In this document: positions 1-5,422 of the stretch, one piece after another
How the letters are laid out: each line of letters opens with the position of its first letter
How positions within the stretch are numbered: the stretch's first letter is position 1
Source: Kangiellaceae bacterium
GTDB lineage: Bacteria; Pseudomonadota; Gammaproteobacteria; Enterobacterales; Kangiellaceae
Assembly (NCBI GenBank): GCA_030590405.1
Contig: JAUUYO010000148.1
Location: 1 to 8,759, forward strand
Direction of reading: 5' to 3'
DNA length: 8,759 bases
Made by a program: the position numbers and the translations under genes
Notes under the pieces: generated by a model
Databases searched by the model: none
What the model saw: the letters and a program-made list of their open reading frames with translations, nothing else
What the model was told of the DNA's origin: nothing

Positions 1-3000
1 ACTTTCAGGGTTATCTCGCAACGATTGCATCTGGTAAGACGTTTCTGACCAGATCGCACGTAAATCCATCAAGTCTCTGGATAGCCATTGATTATCGCCG
101 TGAGACATTTGAATGTTTTTATTTTCTGTTGGCGAGCCAATTAAATGACTGATTGAATCGAGTGAAAATGATTTTAAAATCTGCATGACTTGTGCTTGCT
201 GAGATTTCTCTATTTGGATCACGCCGCCCAATTCCTCATTAAAAAGAACATCTAGCGGCGCGTCAGCCAAAGCCGAGAAATTGATATTTAAACCGCAATT
301 TCCGGCAAACGCCATTTCAGTCAAAGTCGCTAACAATCCACCATCAGAGCGGTCGTGATAAGCATGCAATAAATTCTCTTTATTTAACTTTTGCATCGCA
401 TTAAAGAAATTCTTTAAACTGACAGCCGATTCAACATCAGCACTTTCTGCGCCTAACTGATTAAACACTTGCGCTAATGCCGTTGCGCCTAATCGATTTT
501 TACCTTCGCCTAAATCAATTAAAATTAACTGGCTATCAATGTCTGTTTTAAGCTCTGGTGTTAGCGTTTTACGAATATCAACAACTGGCGCAAATGCCGT
601 AATCACCAAAGAGAGCGGCGCAACCACTCGTTTGCTTTCATCGCCATCACTCCAGGCAGTTTGCATCGACATGGAATCTTTACCTACCGGAATAGCAATA
701 CCTAAATCGGGACAAAGCTCCATTCCGATGGCATGAACAGCTTCATACAAACCGGCATCTTCCCCTTGTGCGCCACAGGCCGCCATCCAATTTGCGGATA
801 GCCGAATATGGCTAATATTTTCGATACGACTCGCTGCGATATTGGTCAGCGATTCTGCTACAGCCATTCTTGCTGAAGCGGCATGATTTAAGTTAGCGAT
901 GGGAGTTCTTTCACCCATTGCCATGGCTTCACCGGTATAAGAGCTTAAACTGGAAGCAGTCACCGCGCAATCTGCCACTGGCACTTGCCAGGGGCCGACC
1001 ATTTGATCACGATGAGATAAACCGCCAACGGTTCGATCGCCAATGGTGATCAGGAAAGTTTTGTCCGCAACCGCCGGTAAACTTAAGACTCTATCGATCG
1101 CCTCATCGACTGTTGCTTGAATATTTAGTGCATTCTTTACAACTTTTACCGACTGCACATCACGGTGCATTTTTGGCGCTTTGCCAAACAAAACATCCAT
1201 TGGAATATCGACAGGTTTGTTGTCAAAATGCTCATCGCTTAAAGTAAGATGCAGCTCTTCTAGTGCTTCACCCAAAATCGCAAAAGGACAACGTTCTCTC
1301 TGGCAGATTTTCTCAAAAATATCTTTATCTTCTGGAGATATCGCTAGCATATATCTTTCTTGTGATTCATTACACCAGATCTCTACCGGACTCATTCCGG
1401 GCTCATCATTCGGTACTCGGCGAAGTTCAAAAGACCCGCCACGGCCACCATCATGAACCAGTTCAGGCACTGCATTAGATAATCCGCCTGCGCCAATATC
1501 ATGAATAAACGCAATCGGATTTTTTTCACCCATCGACCAACAATGATCGATGACTTCCTGACAGCGACGTTCCATTTCGGGGTTTTCTCGCTGCACTGAA
1601 GCAAAGTCTAAATCTTCATGACTAGAACCAGATGCCATGGAAGATGCTGCGCCGCCACCTAATCCGATCAACATCGCTGGACCACCCAGTACAATCACAT
1701 GATATCCCGGTTTGATTTCGGCTTTTTGCACATGTTGGTCACGAATATTCCCCATGCCGCCTGCGATCATAATTGGTTTATGATATCCCCTGACTTGCGA
1801 GCCAAAGTCAAATTCAACATTTTGTTGATAAGTTCTAAAATAACCACAAAGATTTGGGCGACCAAATTCATTATTAAATGCCGCGCCACCTAATGGTCCA
1901 TCCATCATAATTTCAAAGGCTGAAACAATTCGTCCAGGCTTGCCGTATTTCACTTCCCAAGGTCGCTCATAGCCAGGTATTTCGAGATTAGAAACACTAA
2001 ATCCGGTTAAACCCGCTTTAGGTTTTCCGCCTCGCCCTGTCGCGCCTTCGTCTCTAATTTCGCCGCCCGCTCCTGTCGAAGCTCCCGGAAATGGCGAAAT
2101 AGCGGTTGGATGATTGTGAGTTTCAACTTTGATCAGTACGTGTATAGGCTCCACGTGATAATCATACTCACCGGGGTTTTCATCCCTCATGGAAGCCGCC
2201 CATAAACGCGGTTGCTCAAAACCTTCAAACACCGCCGCGTTATCGCTATAGGCAGACAACACCCCCTGCGGGGTGACTTTATGAGTATTACGAATCATGC
2301 CAAACAAGGATATATCTTTGCTTTCGCCGTCAACCGTCCACTCAGCGTTAAATATTTTATGCCGACAATGCTCAGAGTTAGCCTGAGCAAACATCATCAA
2401 TTCAACATCCGTTGGATTTCTGCCAAGTTCAGTAAAGCGCTCAACCAGATAATCGATTTCATCTTCCGCCAGAGCTAATCCCAAACCAGTATTCGCTTCA
2501 GCCAACGCCTCTCGACCACCGTCAATAATATCGACCCGAGTTAAGCTCTTTGGTTGATGGGTTTCAAATAAAACTTCTGCACTTTGCAGCGCGGGAAAAA
2601 TCACTTCCATCATCCGGTCATGTATTAATGGCAACAATTTTTTTAAATCATCGGCGGTTAACTCCTCACCGGCGGAATTCTGACAATACCAGCTAACCCC
2701 TCTTTCCAGTCGATTAACTTCAGACAACCCACAGTTATGTGCAATGTCAGTCGCTTTGGAAGACCAAGGTGAGATAGTACCAGGCCTGGGAACGGCTAAG
2801 GCAAACGCGCCTTTGGTTTCCTTAATTTCTTTTTGCGAGCCATAAGTAAGCAGCTGCTTTAACGTCGCCAGATTGTCATCGGATAAAGGGCGACTAAGAT
2901 CAGCAAAATGCACATATTCTGCATAAATCTGACCTAAATCAGCCACCAGATTTTGACCTTCGGTCAGTAATTTATTGATTCTAAAGGAAGAAAATGCAGG

Positions 3001-3021
3001 TGCACCGCGAAGAATTAGCAT
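1..3021 (-). CDS. purL: Phosphoribosylformylglycinamidine synthase, large single-chain type (C-terminus cut by window edge)
   Basis: This cytoplasmic enzyme converts FGAR, ATP and glutamine to FGAM, the fourth step of de novo purine synthesis. I translated the minus strand from ATG at 3021-3019; it begins MLILRGAPAFSSFRINKLL and stays open for 1007 codons to base 1. The large gammaproteobacterial form is about 1295 residues, so roughly the last 290, including the class I glutaminase domain with its Cys-His-Glu triad, lie outside. Visible landmarks: the N-terminal domain with IYAEYVHFADL; the linker motif SEHCRH at 216-221; ETHNHP at 300-305; the ATP loop GASTGAGGEIRD at 313-324; HDIGAGGLSNAVPE in the first synthetase half; VGKDSMSM and HDRSDGG (889-895, nucleotide-site D890 and S892) in the second half. 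Residue numbers run about six ahead of the E. coli protein. No frameshift was seen. The Shine-Dalgarno is weak. mltF is divergent, as in E. coli. Confidence 0.97.
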   Translation of the reverse strand, partial: MLILRGAPAFSSFRINKLLTEGQNLVADLGQIYAEYVHFADLSRPLSDDNLATLKQLLTYGSQKEIKETKGAFALAVPRPGTISPWSSKATDIAHNCGLSEVNRLERGVSWYCQNSAGEELTADDLKKLLPLIHDRMMEVIFPALQSAEVLFETHQPKSLTRVDIIDGGREALAEANTGLGLALAEDEIDYLVERFTELGRNPTDVELMMFAQANSEHCRHKIFNAEWTVDGESKDISLFGMIRNTHKVTPQGVLSAYSDNAAVFEGFEQPRLWAASMRDENPGEYDYHVEPIHVLIKVETHNHPTAISPFPGASTGAGGEIRDEGATGRGGKPKAGLTGFSVSNLEIPGYERPWEVKYGKPGRIVSAFEIMMDGPLGGAAFNNEFGRPNLCGYFRTYQQNVEFDFGSQVRGYHKPIMIAGGMGNIRDQHVQKAEIKPGYHVIVLGGPAMLIGLGGGAASSMASGSSHEDLDFASVQRENPEMERRCQEVIDHCWSMGEKNPIAFIHDIGAGGLSNAVPELVHDGGRGGSFELRRVPNDEPGMSPVEIWCNESQERYMLAISPEDKDIFEKICQRERCPFAILGEALEELHLTLSDEHFDNKPVDIPMDVLFGKAPKMHRDVQSVKVVKNALNIQATVDEAIDRVLSLPAVADKTFLITIGDRTVGGLSHRDQMVGPWQVPVADCAVTASSLSSYTGEAMAMGERTPIANLNHAASARMAVAESLTNIAASRIENISHIRLSANWMAACGAQGEDAGLYEAVHAIGMELCPDLGIAIPVGKDSMSMQTAWSDGDESKRVVAPLSLVITAFAPVVDIRKTLTPELKTDIDSQLILIDLGEGKNRLGATALAQVFNQLGAESADVESAVSLKNFFNAMQKLNKENLLHAYHDRSDGGLLATLTEMAFAGNCGLNINFSALADAPLDVLFNEELGGVIQIEKSQQAQVMQILKSFSLDSISHLIGSPTENKNIQMSHGDNQWLSRDLMDLRAIWSETSYQMQSLRDNPES

Positions 3022-3062
3022 AGTTTTTTAGCTCTGATCGGATGGTATAAAATCAAGGCGCA

Positions 3063-3091
3063 ATGATACGCTAAATCAACACAAGATTTAA
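3063..3091 (-). promoter_or_regulatory. Candidate purL promoter (weak)
   Basis: Read on the minus strand, TTAAAT (3091-3086) and TATCAT (3068-3063) are separated by exactly 17 bases. The -10 matches the sigma70 consensus at 5 of 6 positions but the -35 at only 3 of 6. Transcription would start near 3056, giving a leader of about 35 bases before the purL ATG. In DNA this AT-rich such a match can arise by chance. Confidence 0.3.
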
Positions 3092-3120
3092 CCTAAATTA
3101 ATGAGTTAAACGAGAAAAAA

Positions 3121-3140
3121 CAGTGCTAATATTAATACTG
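3121..3140. repeat. Imperfect 20-base palindrome, possible operator
   Basis: CAGT-GC-TAATATTA-AT-ACTG is symmetrical in 8 of its 10 base pairs: the CAGT/ACTG arms and the central TAATATTA pair, while GC against AT does not. It lies about 100 bases upstream of purL, just behind the candidate purL promoter, where a dimeric regulator could bind. No regulator can be named, and AT-rich symmetry may be fortuitous. Confidence 0.3.
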
Positions 3141-3352
3141 AATGCCGGAATAAATAATTGATACAGCCAATCCCTGATATCAAACCCGCCCCACTATAAA
3201 TGCCTCGATGCCAGGTTTTTCACTATATGTAGTGTTTGGGGAGTATTTGATGATTCTCGGGAACTTGCAGTATCTCGAAGAAAAGTTGATAATGTCGTAA
3301 AGGAAAGCAAAATTCACACTCTATTCAGTTAAGTTGTTGATAATACAAGTAA

Positions 3353-3381
3353 TTGATAACTACGACATTCATTTTTATAGA
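3353..3381 (+). promoter_or_regulatory. Sigma70-type promoter of mltF
   Basis: TTGATA at 3353-3358 (5 of 6 with TTGACA) is followed after exactly 17 bases by TATAGA at 3376-3381 (4 of 6 with TATAAT). Transcription would start around 3387-3390, leaving a leader of about 20 bases before ATG 3410. The reading frame could be extended back to a TTG that is itself part of this -35 box, so the promoter argues against that longer start. Confidence 0.5.
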
Positions 3382-3409
3382 TAAGGAAAGGACTGAATAC
3401 TCCGATATT

Positions 3410-4933
3410 ATGAGTTTTTTCGATTTTTTACAGAAGAATTTACGGTTATTGGCTGTTTTGCCAAGTTTTCCTGCCCCGCGCATTTTAACCTGCCGACTTC
3501 TGTTTATTTTATCGATCATTTTGCTTGCCAGCTGCAGCGAAGAAAAGCTCCCTCAAATCGAAGAAATTAAAAAACGCGGGGTGTTAAAAATTATCACCCG
3601 TAATAGCCCAACCACCTATTACGAAAGAGCTGATGGCCTGGCAGGCGTTGAATATGAACTAGCCGAAGCCTTTGCGGCATCTCTTGGGGTAAAAACCCAA
3701 TACATTGTGAACGACAATCTTAAAGAAATCATTGAGTCCGTCAATAGCGGCGAAGTTGATCTGGCGGCGGCAGGACTGACAATAACCCCTGAACGAGCCA
3801 AACAACTTCGCTTTGCCCCCTCTTATCAAACCATCACCTCTAAGCTGGTTTTTAAGCAGGGCAAAAAATGGCCCAGAACTATTGCGCAGCTCGATGGCGA
3901 ATTAAGAGTGGTTGCTCACTCATCCTATTCTCAACAACTTTTAAAATTAAAACCAACTCACTCAAGCCTTCATTGGTCCGAAACCACCGAGCATACCGCA
4001 GAAGAGTTGTTGATGATGGTGCTTGATGAAACCATCGATTACACTATTGTCGACTCCACAGAATTGAGCCTCAATCGTCGCTTTCACCCTGAATTAGCAG
4101 TCGCCTTTACCTTGGGCGAACCACAGAATCTCGCCTGGGCATTTGCGCCATCTGACGATTATTCATTATTTTCCAAGACCATCGAGTTTTTTGGACAACA
4201 GCGGGCTCAGGGCTATATCACCCAGCTGCATGAAAAATATTATGGACATGTAGAAAAATTTGATTATGTCGGCGCGCGTAAGTTTCATCAAGCCACCGAT
4301 CAAAAACTCGATACTTACAAAGGCTGGTTTGTTGAATCAGCATCTGAGGATCTTGATTGGCGACTACTGGCAGCAATTTCCTATCAAGAATCTCACTGGA
4401 AACCAAAAGCCAAATCGCCAACCGGTGTTCGAGGCATGATGATGCTGACCCTGAAAACAGCCAAACAACTGGGGATCACCAACCGATTAGACGCCGAGCA
4501 AAGTATTCAGGGCGGCGCGCAATATTTACGTAAAGTAAAAAGCCGGGTTCCCAGTCGCATTCAAGAACCCGACCGAACCTGGCTCGCACTAGCCGGTTAT
4601 AATGTCGGCTGGGGACATGTTGAAGATGCCCGGATCATCACTCAAAAACAAGGCGGCGATCCCGATAAATGGTCTGATGTAAAAGAAGTATTACCCTTAT
4701 TGCAAAAAAGCCGTTGGTATAAAAAAACCAAACACGGTTATGCACGAGGCAGCGAACCGGTGCATTATGTGGATAATATTCGCCGGTATTATGATGTATT
4801 AGTTTGGCAAGATGAAGAAAATCAGGAACAACCGGCTTCTCCTTTTGAAGTTGACCCGACTGATACCATGATCGCCGAAGTTGACGAAACAAAACCTAAA
4901 GACCAAACTCCAGAAGAAAAAGTGGTCGACTGA
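3410..4933 (+). CDS. mltF: Membrane-bound lytic murein transglycosylase F, predicted lipoprotein
   Basis: MltF cleaves the MurNAc-GlcNAc bond of peptidoglycan to give 1,6-anhydromuropeptides, acting from the periplasmic face of the outer membrane. From ATG 3410 the protein has 507 residues (E. coli MltF has 518). A hydrophobic segment at about 29-41 ends in the lipobox LASC, making Cys42 the predicted lipidated residue; Ser follows, not the Asp that retains lipoproteins in the inner membrane. Residues about 50-290 form a solute-binding family 3-like module (GVLKIITRNSPTTYY, VDLAAAGLTITPERAK). The SLT catalytic domain follows: WRLLAAISYQESHW with catalytic Glu327, then SPTGVRGMMMLT and AGYNVGWGH at about 395-403. 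The tail is acidic and low-complexity. The 41-residue leader is long, and a purine-rich AAGGAAAGGA at 3383-3392 sits too far upstream to be an ideal ribosome site, so a start further in (TTG codon 14 or 17) is possible. Divergent from purL. Confidence 0.95.
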   Translation: MSFFDFLQKNLRLLAVLPSFPAPRILTCRLLFILSIILLASCSEEKLPQIEEIKKRGVLKIITRNSPTTYYERADGLAGVEYELAEAFAASLGVKTQYIVNDNLKEIIESVNSGEVDLAAAGLTITPERAKQLRFAPSYQTITSKLVFKQGKKWPRTIAQLDGELRVVAHSSYSQQLLKLKPTHSSLHWSETTEHTAEELLMMVLDETIDYTIVDSTELSLNRRFHPELAVAFTLGEPQNLAWAFAPSDDYSLFSKTIEFFGQQRAQGYITQLHEKYYGHVEKFDYVGARKFHQATDQKLDTYKGWFVESASEDLDWRLLAAISYQESHWKPKAKSPTGVRGMMMLTLKTAKQLGITNRLDAEQSIQGGAQYLRKVKSRVPSRIQEPDRTWLALAGYNVGWGHVEDARIITQKQGGDPDKWSDVKEVLPLLQKSRWYKKTKHGYARGSEPVHYVDNIRRYYDVLVWQDEENQEQPASPFEVDPTDTMIAEVDETKPKDQTPEEKVVD

Positions 4934-5062
4934 TCTCACCTCCCAAAAACACATTTATATCTTATAAATCAACAAGTCACTTTATTAACTAAGACTGTTC
5001 AACAAATATTGTCACTATCCTACTCGAAAAATCCTGAAGTATATCCACAGGCACTTCATAGG

Positions 5063-5255
5063 CAGCAATTCTCGGTGAAACTCACTACTAACAAGTGGCT
5101 AGCGTAGGTTGGACTTCAGTCCAACGCTAAACTATCAGGCACGAAATTGGCCTAAAGGTCAACCTACAAAGGTCAAATATAGTGCGAAAACATTTTTTAC
5201 AATGTCTCTACAATGCCCGTAAACAGGGAGCATATCTGTTCACCGAGAATTGCTG
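5063..5255. mobile_element. MITE-like non-autonomous element, 193 bases
   Basis: The element has perfect 17-base terminal inverted repeats: CAGCAATTCTCGGTGAA at 5063-5079 and its reverse complement at 5239-5255. They are bracketed by the direct repeat CTTCATAGG. The interior is too short for a transposase and has no ORF of note, so it would need a transposase supplied in trans. A 9-base duplication occurs in several insertion-sequence families (for example IS1 and parts of IS4 and IS5), but I do not recognise these ends and assign no family. The interior includes a REP pair at 5104-5167. It lies in intergenic DNA, 129 bases after mltF, and appears to disrupt no gene. Confidence 0.75.
5104..5167. 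repeat. REP / inverted-REP pair (BIME-like), GTAG-headed
   Basis: The left unit starts with GTAG (5104-5107) followed by an 8-base-pair hairpin, GTTGGACT-TC-AGTCCAAC (5108-5125). The right unit is the inverted counterpart: TTGGCC-TAAA-GGTCAA (5147-5162, one G-T pair) ending in CTAC (5164-5167), the complement of GTAG. Read on the minus strand it begins GTAGGTTG like the left unit. A tetranucleotide GTAG at the foot of an imperfect hairpin, in head-to-head pairs, is the layout of REP sequences mobilised by REP-associated tyrosine transposases (RAYTs). No such transposase gene is in this window. Nine bases, AAAGGTCAA, are also repeated directly at 5154-5162 and 5168-5176. Confidence 0.6.
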
Positions 5256-5355
5256 CTTCATAGGAGAACGACTTTCCAATTTTTCCAACTTAAATCAATT
5301 AATTTTTCCAATAAAAAATCTATAGCTGTCTATACTTATTTAAACCAGAACTATC

Positions 5356-5392
5356 TAGGGGCTGTTGATCTTTCATTGTTCAACAGCCCCTA
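5356..5392. repeat. Perfect 13-base-pair hairpin upstream of the chemoreceptor gene
   Basis: TAGGGGCTGTTGA (5356-5368) and TCAACAGCCCCTA (5380-5392) are exact reverse complements around an 11-base loop. No T run follows on either strand, so it is not a standard intrinsic terminator. If transcription of the downstream gene begins near the TATACT at 5331-5336, this would be a strong structure in the mRNA leader, ending 30 bases before the start codon. It could equally be abutting ends of a small insertion element; the outermost TA dinucleotides would fit a TA duplication. Confidence 0.6.
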
Positions 5393-5408
5393 ATATTCCA
5401 ATCAGAGT

Positions 5409-5413
5409 AAAGG
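5409..5413 (+). promoter_or_regulatory. Ribosome-binding site of the chemoreceptor gene
   Basis: AAAGG lies nine bases before ATG 5423 and is the clearest Shine-Dalgarno of the window's main genes; it fixes the chemoreceptor start. Its last G is the first base of GTCCAACCTA (5413-5422), the exact reverse complement of ten bases of the REP unit at 5105-5114. Confidence 0.6.
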
Positions 5414-5422
5414 TCCAACCTA

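Larger units (their letters stand above)
3022..3409. other. Divergent purL-mltF intergenic region
   Basis: This 388-base AT-rich stretch separates two divergent genes and carries no convincing protein gene. It holds the mltF promoter at 3353-3381, a weak candidate purL promoter at 3063-3091, and an imperfect palindrome at 3121-3140. There is a second small palindrome, CACTA-TATG-TAGTG, at 3221-3234; the seven bases CACTATA also occur at 3192-3198. A 16-codon ORF with a good ribosome-binding site lies at 3250-3300, described under findings. I saw no PurR-box-like sequence resembling the E. coli operator. Confidence 0.6.
5054..5264. repeat. 9-base target-site duplication flanking the MITE-like element
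   Basis: CTTCATAGG occurs at 5054-5062 and again at 5256-5264 in the same orientation, each copy abutting the outer end of one terminal inverted repeat. Exact flanking repeats outside exact inverted repeats are what a cut-and-paste transposition leaves. The last G and first C of the two copies also pair with each other, so the exact boundary could be read one base differently, giving 18-base ends and a 7-base duplication. Confidence 0.75.
4934..5422. other. Non-coding region with small mobile and repeat elements
   Basis: No credible protein gene lies in these 489 bases. From left to right it holds an all-AT hairpin (4953-4969, 7 base pairs, 3-base loop), a MITE-like element with target duplication (5054-5264) enclosing a REP/inverted-REP pair (5104-5167), and a very AT-rich stretch (about 5275-5350). 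In that stretch TATACT at 5331-5336 is a possible -10 box without a convincing -35. A 13-base-pair hairpin follows at 5356-5392. I found no classical terminator (GC stem plus T run) after mltF. Confidence 0.7.

Noticed and set aside
1181..1604. Open frames of 70-91 codons on both strands around 1180-1600
   Set aside because: They lie inside the strongly recognisable purL frame, have no recognisable motifs or ribosome sites, and are shadows of it. The same holds for other short frames inside mltF, the chemoreceptor and rhlE.
4953..4969. Possible terminator hairpin after mltF (ATTTATA-TCT-TATAAAT)
   Set aside because: The stem is made only of A-T pairs and no T run follows, so it would be a poor terminator.
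5136..5152. Sigma54-like -24/-12 pattern, GG-N10-GC, in AGGCACGAAATTGGCC
   Set aside because: It lies within the spacer and foot of the REP pair, nearly 280 bases from the next start codon, and the TTGC element is imperfect. The match is more simply explained by the repeat.
5291..5314. FliA (sigma28)-like promoter before the chemoreceptor gene: TAAA followed by TCCAATAA
   Set aside because: The gap is about 12 bases instead of the expected 15, and two of eight -10 positions differ. AT-rich sequence gives such near matches easily.
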